Shown piece by piece: positions 34,533 to 44,798 of a stretch of 64,000 bases of DNA. Made by a program: the position numbers and the translations under genes. Numbering within the stretch: the stretch's first letter is position 1; each line of letters opens with the position of its first letter. Source of the stretch: Antedon mediterranea (lineage: Eukaryota; Echinodermata; Crinoidea; Comatulida; Antedonidae); the NCBI RefSeq assembly GCF_964355755.1, contig NC_092670.1:36691795-36755794 (forward strand), read 5' to 3'. The notes beneath the pieces were generated by a model, which saw only the letters and a program-made list of their open reading frames with translations, searched no databases and was not told where the DNA came from.

Positions 34533-36919
34533 AATAAATGCTACCAACATTGTCTGTCTTAAATTATAATATAAACATACCAGCTTTCCTAATTGCTGAA
34601 TAAAGTTATGTTATACCACAATAATGTATTTATTCTTTTAATACTGTTGAAAGCTTATCGTCAAAGAGATTCTTTTAACGTCTAATAACCCGTTTACATT
34701 GTAATACTGTATATTGTGGTTTCTTTTAAACGACAATTAAATAACCATACTATCAAATTTAAGGGGAAAGAGAAGTATAGCAACCAAGCTCACTTTAAAG
34801 ACTCACCAAAAAAGTAAATGAATGTAAACATCGATTTACTATAAATAATAGTTAATATTGGTTAATCATTCCTTTGTACAAATCTTGAACATTAATGTAT
34901 AATATAAAATATTTGGTTAGATGAACTAAAAAGCACAATGATGTCTATTTACCTATTGTTTTTACTTATTCCTCAATTTCTGTTTTTTTCTATTTCTAAA
35001 GTAGCATTTCAACTTTATGTTTTATTGTAAACTACTAATGTATTACTAATTTAATATAATAGATTTGTGAACTATACAATGCGTTCTTTGAATGGTGTAC
35101 AGGTTTAAAATTGTTTGATGTAGGATAAATGTAATATATACTGTACTAACATATAAAAACGGATGCTAATATTAAGTGTTAAAATAAACATGATTTATAA
35201 TGAACATGATTAATACATAATATGCGCCGAAGCAGTAGATGGATGATTGGCGCCACATGTTAATCATGGTATACTCGTATGCGGCGCAAGAAAATTGACG
35301 CAATTGTTAAATTTAGTTGAATATTTTTTAACCTTTAAATAAATAACTTATTCTACAGTAGTACAGTGCACGATGGTACAAAAGTACAATGGCCATTAAT
35401 TTCCATTATTTTGGTTTATAGTAGGCCTATGGGTGTAGTAGTAGATATCGACCTTCTGTACGGTCTTCAAAGTCGTAAGCTCTGTCTACACTATCAAACT
35501 TTATGTGACAAAAACATGTGATATGCCCATATATGGACATGATGATGTAATATCACTATCATATTTAGGCACACCATAACAGTCTGTTATGTCAGTTGTT
35601 GAGCCTGTTGTATTTAGTGTGTTTTTTAATATATAGAAATAAAATAAGGTTTGGTTTATTTTGATAGAAAAGTTAATCTAATAAAATAAGCGAACAACCT
35701 TCTACGCCTACATTTGGTTGATTTCTGTTTTTTCAATTCGATTTTTTTGGGGGGGGGGGGGGGCGAGTGTTTGTGCGTGTCATACTGATCAATCCATAGT
35801 ATCCCAACTTCTCATTACATAAAATGTTATTTAGCTGTTACATAGATTTCATTGAAACATAACTCATTGACCATTTTTAGACAACCACATTCAATTACCA
35901 GCTGCTCTGGTAGCGATGATGACAAACCCACTTTTTTTTCTATAGAGTTAATATAAAAACATTTTAAAGATTGTAGGGCCTAAGTGAGTGTTTTCATTCA
36001 AAGCTTAAATCCAGCATAAAACACAAATAAAAAACAAGGCCATATACATGGCTACATTCGCGTGCTCAGTTCAAAATTCAAAAAATAATTTAAAAAAATA
36101 AATAAAAAAACTGTTATTGTCCAATTTCATATACAATACATACAATTGGAAATGTGTCGTTTGATACATACATACATAACAATTATAAAATTATATAGAG
36201 TTATACTGAACATCATTCACACAATACTTTTTACAACAAAAAAATAAAAGAGCACACGTAACTTAAACTAAAACTGATGTATTGTGTTGAGGAAAGAATA
36301 GGCGTATTGCAGAGTATTGCAAATTATTGAAGTAAATATTTAAAAAAAATGATTAGGAGCTCAATTTAAGAACGTTATATTAAACAATTTTAAAACCGTT
36401 GTAAATCCCATGTGTAAAAAGTTAAATTAAAAATGACGGTCTATAAAGTGTTTACCGACCAACCGACTGACATAGTGAGCTGTAGTAGAGTGTGAATGCA
36501 TCACAATTTGAGCAAGTACATCAGAGATGGTACCTAACTGCGTTAAGGTCAACAGCTCTGCTCGTATTCGACAAAGCCAAATGTTCAAATGTTCAATCTT
36601 ATGCAAAAGATGTTTTAATCAGCATAAATACGCAAATAGAAAATGTGTATGGTGGTGGCATTTCAGTACATGTAGCGGCAGTCAACTTACCATGGTTATA
36701 AACTATATATTAGAGATGAATTTGTGAGTAGGAAAGTAAGCAAAATGTCTTCAGCTAGTTTATCTAGTTTAATAGACACATTTTTTACCTACTACCAGTT
36801 GGCAAATGGTGGATAATGCATCGAACTATTCAATTTCATAATGATATAGACTTATATAATTAATTTATTATTATTATCATCATTTTAACAAAAAGAATTC
36901 AAAATGGCTTACAATGATA
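34533..36919. repeat. 3' flank of TRIM C, segmental duplicate of 28,554-30,904
   Basis: Partner of the block after TRIM B. It differs by small indels, for example a longer G-run near 35,750 and extra bases near 36,425. The shared MITE remnant at 35,476-35,578 shows that the insertion came before the duplication. Confidence 0.85.
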
Positions 36920-36984
36920 AGGATACATTCGTATACAAATAATCGAATGTGTATGAGTTGGATGGTGAGAATGGTTCTAGGACA

Positions 36985-37285
36985 CATACCCCCTATACAG
37001 TTATCCCCCGGATGTTTACCACCCGGACAACTACCCCCTTAGGACATCTACTCCCCGGACAACTACCCCCCGGACAACTACCCCCCAGACAACTACCCCC
37101 TTAGGACAACTACCCCCTTAGGATAACAACCCCCGGACAACTACCCCCCGGACAACCACCCCCTTAGGACAACTACCCCCTTAGGATAACTACCCCCCGG
37201 TCAACTACCCCCCGGTCAACTACCCCCGGTCAACTACCCCCCGGTCAACTACCCCCCCCCCCCGGTCAACTACCCCTCCCCCCAC
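36985..37285. repeat. C-rich minisatellite (GGACAACTACCCCC units)
   Basis: Degenerate units of about 14-18 bp containing ACAACTACCCCC, with variable C-run lengths. It is the inverted counterpart of the array at 38,395-39,075. Confidence 0.85.
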
Positions 37286-37351
37286 CCCCAATCCAAAAGT
37301 AGACAAATATATAGGACCGGTTTCTGTAAAAAGGAAATCATCTGTTTTTAA

Positions 37352-37760
37352 CGGGTGTTTCGAAACTAGAGACCCGAGACCAGAGACCTGACACGAGACC
37401 CAATACGAAAAGGGAGACCTATATTTGGGTCTCCCTTTTCGTATATTAGGGTCTCCCTTTTCGTATAGTTTGGTCTCCCTTTTCTTATAGTGGGGTCTCC
37501 CTTTTCTTATAGTGGGTCTCCCTTTTCGTATATTTGGGTCTCCCATTTTGTATATTTGGGTCTCCCTTTTCGTATAATTGGGTCTCCCTTTTCGTATATT
37601 TAGGTCTCCCTTTTCGTATATTAGGGTCTCCCTTTTCGTCGTATAGTGGGGTCTCTCTTTTCGTATAGTGGGGTCTCCCTTTTCGTACGTGGGTCTCCCT
37701 TTTCGTATTGGGTCTCGGGTCTCTGGTCTCTGGTCTCGGGTCTCTAGTTTGAAACACCCG
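37352..37760. mobile_element. 409-bp foldback element with internal minisatellite
   Basis: Flanked by a direct 7-bp repeat TTTTTAA (37,345-37,351 and 37,761-37,767). Its ends are inverted repeats beginning CGGGTGTTTC and continuing through an AACTAGAGACCCGAGACC tract. The centre (about 37,428-37,710) is an array of roughly fourteen 19-bp units containing GGTCTCCCTTTTCGTAT. No coding capacity. Confidence 0.65.
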
Positions 37761-38394
37761 TTTTTAACCGATTATTCTGTTTAACAGCACGCTAGACCCT
37801 AGATGTGCTAGATTTAAAGTACCGTATTTATTGAAAAAACGGCCTGGGCTGTTTATTGTTTAGGTGGTTTTTAGGTGGACATTTATTGGAAGAAAGTTGT
37901 TTATTCAATGGGAGGGGGTATAATCTAATGGAAATAGACGCCGATTATTCCATATGATGTTTCATGGGAGTGACATGGTCACCGTTTATTTGAGGGGAAT
38001 TTATTTAAAGATCGCCGTTTATTCGGTGAGTGAACATTGAGGTCAAATATCAAAAGTGATATTATTCTTCAAGTGTACAAAAATACATATATGAAAAATT
38101 TGAGAGAAAAATTAATTCTTTTAAGACCAGTGGTTATCGAAGCATTGTCCTGACGCAAAAATTATTATTATTATTAGCAAACCCAGTCTTTACAGTAAAT
38201 ACAGGAAGTACTGTACTATATAATACGTTCGACTATCCTATGATCATGTGTGACAATCTTCAGTTTATACCAGGCTATATTTATGTTCAATCTTTTACTT
38301 TTGTTTACAATAATGAATAGTAATTCGTCAAAGTAACGAATTAAAATATAGTTATTAATTCCTAGTATACACTGTTGCAGAGTCAGGTTGTTGA

Positions 38395-39075
38395 ATGGTC
38401 TGGGTGGTAGTTGTCCGTCCGGGGGGTAGTTGTTCTAAAGGGATAGTTTTCTGGGTGGTAGTTGTCCAGGGGTTAGTTTTCCTACGGAGGTAGTTGTCCT
38501 AAAAGATTATTTGCCCTCGGAGTATTGTCCAGGTGGGAGTTAGCTGTCCTACGGGGAGTATTGTGTCAGAGGTAGTTGTCCGCGGGGTAATTACCCGGGG
38601 GGGGGGGGGGGTAATTCTCCGGAGGGTAATTGTCAGGGGGTAATTGTTCCTAGGGGGTAATTGTCCGGGGGGTAGTTGTCCAGGGGTTAGTTGTCCTACG
38701 GAGGTAGTTGTCCTAAAAGATTATTTGTCCTCGGAGTATTGTCCAGGAAGTAGTTGTCCTACGGGGAGTATTGTGTCAGAGGTAGTTGTCCGCGGGGTAA
38801 TTACCCGGGTAGGGGGGGGGAGGTAATTGTCCGGGGGGTAATTGTTCCTAGGGGTAATTGTCCGGGGGGTAGTTGTCCAGGGGGTCGTTGTCCTAAGGGG
38901 TTGTTGTCCTAAGGGGGTAGTTGTCCGGGGGTATTTGTCCGGGGGGTATTTGTCCGGGGGGTAGTTGTCCTAAAGGGGTAGTTGTCCTAAGGGGGTAGTG
39001 GTCCAGGTGGTGGTTGTCCGGTGGGTAGTTTTCCGGGGGGGGGGGGGTAAATGTCCAGGGGGTGAATATCCGGAC
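38395..39075. repeat. G-rich minisatellite (GGGGGTAGTTGTCC units)
   Basis: Many degenerate units with TAGTTGTCC followed by G-runs. A higher-order duplication of roughly 230 bp is visible (38,400-38,620 and 38,640-38,860). It is the reverse complement of the type found at 36,985-37,285. Confidence 0.85.
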
Positions 39076-39096
39076 GGATACGAAAGAATAGTTCAT

Positions 39097-40275
39097 GGGT
39101 TGACAGATTGACTGCTGCTTTATTTAACGAGGTGGGCTGGAGCCAGCCTAGTTTAATTAAATATATAGGCCTAGCAGTCAATTTTATCGAATGAAATTCT
39201 ATCCATTCAATGATACGGAACATTAATTTTCGCTCGTGCAAATCACATACGCCGCTTACGTTGGAATCATGTTTAAGCACCAAATTAAATCACAAACAAA
39301 CTAAGCCTATATTGGAATTTCCAAAACCTTTATAAATATTTTTATTGTCATAATTGTCATATCTTCTTTTCAGTTGTGTCGAATAAAACTGTTTAAACCA
39401 CGGTAGGCCTATGTTGATTTCGTATTTAATACTAGTTATAAATAACTAAAATATTTTTTATAATAATAATAATAATGATAATAACATATTGTTGTGTTAA
39501 TGCTAGATTAATAAAAAAGCAATAACACAAGTATAAGTGTGTAGGCCTACTTGGCCTCAAGTGAAACATTATTTAGTATAACTTCCTGGTGGCGTATAGG
39601 TGTGGCACAGGGTGTCACGAAACCTCAGATTCCCTAAGACCCGCTAAGACCTAACTAAGATCACAAAACCTAAGACCCAAAACCTTAGATTGTCAATAGT
39701 TCCCTTTCGCACCAGCCTTGTATTTTAACTCTAAGTGTGTTAGCCAACTTTATCCCGAACACCACACCTTAGAATTATTACTTTTATGAAGAAAGAATCA
39801 ATAAAATAACAAATTATAAATAAGATTCATTTTACAGACGTTTTTTCATGCAAACTCTATGTAATCGGTCATGTCTCGTTCTGCAGTACCAACAGTTTTT
39901 TTTTTGTTATTCATATTATGAAATTTATTATTATTTTCTTCAATGCATTTCTTTTCTTTTTTATTTGTGTTTTTTTTTCCTGTTAAGGATCGCCTAACTC
40001 AAGATGTTTCCCAACATCTTTCAGGGCTTTTGCATTCATTTTCTGAAACATTTTTTTATATTTATAATTCTGTACCATACTGTTTCTTTGTTTTTCCTAT
40101 GTATATTCAGATGGTTTCGTTAAATTTAAGAATAACATCAACAAATTCATCATATATATCCCCTCAGGTCGCCTTTATGAAGGTAGGAAGTGATGATTAA
40201 AAGTAGACGCATTCCACCAAGATTTTAGCCCTCTATTATTGATTAAATTTATTATTCACAGAACACTGTTTTAAA
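39097..40275. repeat. Duplicated 5' flank and promoter of TRIM D
   Basis: Collinear with 30,946-32,342. The promoter core word lies at 39,248-39,263, the 5'-UTR donor at 39,402|39,403 and the acceptor at 40,261. It lacks the poly-T/AATT-rich insertion near 31,590-31,760 and most of the 21-bp minisatellite that expanded upstream of TRIM C. Confidence 0.8.
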
Positions 40276-42528
40276 ATGGCTTCAGAACAGCTGGATACAT
40301 TTCTCGAAGATGATATTGAGCATACTAGTAGCCCTATTATTGATGAGAAGGTTCTTGAGTGTGCCATATGCGAAGGAAGACTTAACAATCCTAAATACCT
40401 TAGCTGTCATCATACGTTCTGTTTAAAATGTCTCGATGACTGGGTGAAAAGAAATGGTGAGTTATTATCCTGCCCAACTTGTTCCAAATCGTGTTCGATT
40501 CCAGAAGAGGGTCTACAGGGGCTACCGCCAAACACTTCGTTGGCTAATTTGTTGGAAACAATTGAACAATTCACAAATGCAGATCAGATGAAATGTGTTT
40601 GCGGCAAAGAAGCCAACTCTGAAAACTACTGCCAGGATTGCAGACAGTTTCTGTGCCTCCACTGCAGTGGTCATCATAAGAACATTAGAACATTCGAGAA
40701 TCACAAGCTGCAATCAATGGAAGATGTCCAATCCATGAGTGTAAAAGACATCATTGCAACGTATCCACCTCTGTGTTCTATCCACAATGAACCTTTAAGT
40801 TCATTTTGCAAAATATGTAACATTCCCATTTGCTTTCACTGTTCAATCACGAACCACAAAGAATGGGAAGGAATTGAAAAACACACACCGTTAGTAAACT
40901 TATCAGATGAGTTTAAAGCCCTCAAAGAAACATCAGCAGAACTGGAAATACTTGCCAATCAATGTATAGAAAAAATGAAGGATAAAGTGGTTTTAGATCT
41001 CTATAAGAAATTAGAAGAAAATAAGGCAAAAAGTTTGAAGGACATTGACAATCATGTAGAAGAATTGACAGTAAGAATAAAAGAAAATGGAGAAACATTT
41101 AAAAGGGAAGTAGAGAAAATATACAACAAGAAAATGAAAGATTTCCAAATAGTGGAACGAACAGCAGCGTTTTCAGATATCAATACGTACATTTGTTTGC
41201 TTCATCACCTAAAAGAGAGTGACGGAGCAGCAGCCATATCAACTGGTCAGAGTATAATCAGAGCACTTGGTAATACAATCAAAGAGGCACCAACAACAAC
41301 GCCAGAAGACAATAATGTAGAAATCACCTTTGTTAAAAACAAAAAACAAATTGTATCATTGCAGGAAGATATTGGAATGGTAATACAAACATCAGAAGAA
41401 GCAGTATCCCTTGAGTTAGATGTACCAGAGTGTGTGACAACAGATCAAGTAATTGAGGTTAAAATCATTAAAACTGCTGAATGTCATCTAAATGAAAATG
41501 ATCTGGAAGTAACTTGGACACTACCCTCGGGCGAAATTAACACTGATCAAATAGAAGAGGACAAAGGAGATCATTGGATTGTGAGAAGAAAATGTAAAAG
41601 TGCAGGAATTTGTCAAATCGATGCTAGGGTTGATGGTAAACCCATTAAGAAGTCACCAATGACCATCAAAGTAGAGAAATCAGGATTGATCCAAACAGTA
41701 CAAATGCCTGGAAATAGTGTTATTACTTTCACAGATTTAGTCAAAGATAATAATGATTGCTTGCTTCTGTCATGCCGTAGCAATACAATTCATAAATACA
41801 AGCAATCAGGAGGGTATGCTGGTACAATTGTATTACCAGGACATGTGAAAGTTAACAGAATGTTTAAAATGAAGAATGGTAACATAGCATTCACCGACTG
41901 TGGTCAAACTAAGAGCATTAAAATATTCACGATGGATGGTGAGATCGTTAAATCAGTTGGTGAGAACAAGGTGAATGATCCATGTGGTATTCATGTGGAT
42001 GAAGATACAAATATCGTGTATGTATGTAATGGCAAATGTATGATCATGTTTAATATTGAAAGTGGCCAGACCATTTCAGAACAACAAATTAGTGGTTGTG
42101 ATCTTGCTCTTACAAGAAAAAAACATATTCTTTTGTTGAATAACAACGGCATACAACTACTTAATGATAAGGAGCAGACTAGTAAAGTCAATATCGGTGC
42201 TGGTTCTGGTGATAGTGAGGTGAAGAATCTAAATGGAGTAGAGGTTGATGATAATGACAATATCATAGTTGCTAGTAAAAATAAACTACAGCTATTCAGT
42301 AAATCTGGAGAATTTATTAAAAGAATCGATAATAATTTAGAATTCTTTGAAAAGCAGCCAGTATATCCTAAAATTAGTAGTTTTGGAGGAAGTAGGCCTA
42401 TCTCAGGCATAGCTCAGGTTTTAGTAGTCAGTCAGTGCAGTCAGCCACGTGGATTATCCATCATATCAAGTTATCCACGGAGAGTTGCACTGTTAAATGG
42501 CAATACAGTTCAAATATTTAATTATTGA
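40276..42528 (+). CDS. TRIM D: RING/B-box/coiled-coil/filamin/NHL-type protein, intact
   Basis: A 750-aa paralogue. The 5' flank and the first roughly 185 codons are almost identical to TRIM C, including the one-residue deletion in B-box 1. From about 40,835 onward the sequence changes abruptly and resembles TRIM E (KEWEGIEKHT in place of KQWEGKDKHM). The coiled coil is shortened. The last propeller blade carries an insertion of roughly 30 residues before the conserved LSIIS-YPRRVA motif. The donor at exon end 39,402 and the acceptor at 40,261 predict the same 5'-UTR intron and the same 14-nt leader as in A and C. A possible polyadenylation signal lies at 42,694-42,699. Confidence 0.9.
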   Translation: MASEQLDTFLEDDIEHTSSPIIDEKVLECAICEGRLNNPKYLSCHHTFCLKCLDDWVKRNGELLSCPTCSKSCSIPEEGLQGLPPNTSLANLLETIEQFTNADQMKCVCGKEANSENYCQDCRQFLCLHCSGHHKNIRTFENHKLQSMEDVQSMSVKDIIATYPPLCSIHNEPLSSFCKICNIPICFHCSITNHKEWEGIEKHTPLVNLSDEFKALKETSAELEILANQCIEKMKDKVVLDLYKKLEENKAKSLKDIDNHVEELTVRIKENGETFKREVEKIYNKKMKDFQIVERTAAFSDINTYICLLHHLKESDGAAAISTGQSIIRALGNTIKEAPTTTPEDNNVEITFVKNKKQIVSLQEDIGMVIQTSEEAVSLELDVPECVTTDQVIEVKIIKTAECHLNENDLEVTWTLPSGEINTDQIEEDKGDHWIVRRKCKSAGICQIDARVDGKPIKKSPMTIKVEKSGLIQTVQMPGNSVITFTDLVKDNNDCLLLSCRSNTIHKYKQSGGYAGTIVLPGHVKVNRMFKMKNGNIAFTDCGQTKSIKIFTMDGEIVKSVGENKVNDPCGIHVDEDTNIVYVCNGKCMIMFNIESGQTISEQQISGCDLALTRKKHILLLNNNGIQLLNDKEQTSKVNIGAGSGDSEVKNLNGVEVDDNDNIIVASKNKLQLFSKSGEFIKRIDNNLEFFEKQPVYPKISSFGGSRPISGIAQVLVVSQCSQPRGLSIISSYPRRVALLNGNTVQIFNY

Positions 42529-44798
42529 TGAGGTAAACGTATTTCAGGATAAACTACAAATAACACTTGTAGATTAAAAACTTCATAATTTTTTAATATT
42601 GCATAAAAGCATTATTATTAGGCCTATATTTGTATTAGAATACTGTAGTTAATATATTGTGAAGAATTTCAATGTCAAATTCCTGTAAACAATAATAAAC
42701 ATCCATTAGTCAAAGCATAATGTATGAAATATAAGGCATATTATTTTATTCCTCCATGGTCAAAGAGAAGCTCCTACAATCGTATTTAAAATATTAGTGT
42801 AAATTGTAACTACTGTATTATGACTTGTATAAGGATTTGTTTGCTAGAAAAGGAGATACATATATAAGTTGGTGTTGTAAACTGAGGTAGTAGTAGTACA
42901 GTAGTAGTGTTTTTAAATCTATTTGCTTTATGTATTCTTTTATCATAAACGTATTCTCTTAAAATGGACGATCTATTGCTCTTTTGTAAGTTTTCAATGA
43001 TTTATCATTGGTTTTCTGGACTTTACTAGTATTATTTTCAACTTTGATGTATAGTATTATTTTCAACGTTGATGTGTTTTTTTTTTGTAATAGGCCTATA
43101 TTAGTACTGTAATAATATAATTAATGGACATTTTAAATTTTAATTCGTTCTTTTAAGTAAAGGTCTGAGACACAAGACTTGTGACAATTTTGGGTTTTAT
43201 AAGGTAACTCGAGTAACATTTCTTGATTATGTTTTTAATTTTTTTGTAATTAGGTATAATAATGTTAATACTAAATGCTTTCTATTGTATTGTTAAAGAT
43301 GAATGTGGAGGTGTAATTTCACCAGACTTAAGTGATGACGTTTTCTGTATTATTTAGTGAAAATATTGCTATTTTCGTAGATAACGTAGCTTCCATCTTT
43401 TTTTTATACGGTGAACTCTCCTCCTAATGTAACCAAATAGTAACAAAACAATGAGCCAGTTGGTCTCCCATTGTCTCAAACGTCAACGTCTGTTGATTGT
43501 GTTTAATTTACATTTTAGGACCGTTAAGTTAAATTATCTACCATGGTTTATGTTTATACAGTAGTGAATAAAATATATAACAAACACATACGTACTGTAG
43601 TTACATTTTGTTATGATTCAGAGAACTAGTAGGAACGTTTGTTAATCTATAGTACTGCACATGCTCATGCATACACTGTATCGAAAATTATTTTCTTTTT
43701 ATATATAAAGTGCTTTGATACTTACAAAATATTGTACATCAAAAATCCATTAAAACAGCAAACAAGGGACAGACAACAATGCCATATACATGGCTGCAAT
43801 CGCGTGATCAAGTTAGTGTTTACCGATCAATCGACCGACCAACCGACCGACATAGTAAGCTGTAGTATCGCGTTGCACGCGACTAAAAACGGCGAAACAT
43901 CAGCAGTCCATGTCGCCCACAGATGTACCAAGCAAGACAATTAAACAGGGTGATGTAATGCTGTGATTTGCAAATATTATTGGTAATCATTCCATAATTT
44001 TGATATAGTCTACAAGTTGGTATACGTGTAACATTAAGCCTGGTAAAAAAGGGTGGACCTTAAACCACTTCTACATGGTAAACCTCATAATATCGTGCCT
44101 TATTACTTTATACACAGATAAACCTCTACATTAGGCCTGTACTATAATATTAAAAACGCGTTTGAGGAAGCACTATGATACCTAACGCCAATAAATGCCA
44201 GTACATATAAAATAGGCCTACAGTTTTTTATAAGCATATCAATAAAAGTAAAGCGCCTTTATTTTATATACAGTGGTCTGAAATCTAAAACAGTATCCGA
44301 GCAATAATAAAACAGCGTTCCTTTCGAGGTCCAATGTCCAAACATTGTCTAATGTTATTGGGTTGTTTTTGTAGACAGCATCACGAGTGCAACGTTCCAA
44401 AGGTGAAACGTCTCAAATAAATAAAATAGATAAACTACATGTAATTTCCACACTATTATATATTTTTCCGCGAGTAAAATATAATACCTGTCGTTATATT
44501 AATTTATGTTGTTCATTGTTCTACGCACACAAGTACATACGTTTAAGAAGAGGAACTAATAGCTAGGATGAGTTGTGTGTGTATAGTGTAGTAGGTCTAG
44601 AGTGTATAATAATAAGTAAAGCTAAAGCTAAAGCTATTATAAATGTCGTAGGTGTGGCATATTTGTATAGGCCTATATGGCTAAAGGTAAGCCTGCGGTT
44701 GCCCTTGTGGCTAGCTTACTCATGACTAGATAGTCCCAATAATGCAAGAAAAACCTTTCATTAAATTAGTATTGATTACTATTCACAGAACATAGAAA
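42529..44798. other. Intergenic DNA between TRIM D and TRIM E
   Basis: AT-rich. It contains a candidate TRIM D polyadenylation signal and a short GACCGAC/hairpin repeat at 43,752-43,890 that ends in CGCGACTAAAAA. It also holds the TRIM E leader, with an acceptor at 44,788 and the ATG 10 nt later. No other gene was seen. Confidence 0.55.
43752..43890. repeat. GACCGAC / hairpin-CGCGACTAAAAA repeat, short copy
   Basis: Contains an AAACAAGG-like start, GCCATATACATGGCTGC, then ACCGACCGACATAG and a terminal hairpin TCGCGT/ACGCGA followed by CTAAAAA. The same modules occur at 25,846-27,015, 30,040-30,475 and 36,030-36,487. Confidence 0.55.

Larger units (their letters stand above)
36937..39095. repeat. 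2.15-kb minisatellite block between TRIM C and TRIM D units
   Basis: At the B-C junction the duplicated flanks are separated by about 40 bp; at the C-D junction this block intervenes. It has a C-rich array on the left, a foldback element, about 600 bp of unique AT-rich DNA, and a G-rich array on the right. No gene was found; open frames here translate repeats. Confidence 0.75.

Noticed and set aside
37220-37757. Minus-strand frames with repeated KRETP/RKGRP-type units
   Set aside because: They translate the minisatellite inside the foldback element; no start context, splice sites or homology.
23342-42528. Single-exon TRIM genes as retrocopies
   Set aside because: Promoter, 5'-UTR intron and kilobases of 3' flank are duplicated with the coding exon, so the copies arose by DNA-level duplication; no poly-A tails or target duplications were seen.
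43860-43890. Helitron 3' terminus
   Set aside because: A hairpin next to CTAA is present, but no TC start, no A/T insertion site and no Rep/helicase were found, and inverted ends in the larger copy argue against it.
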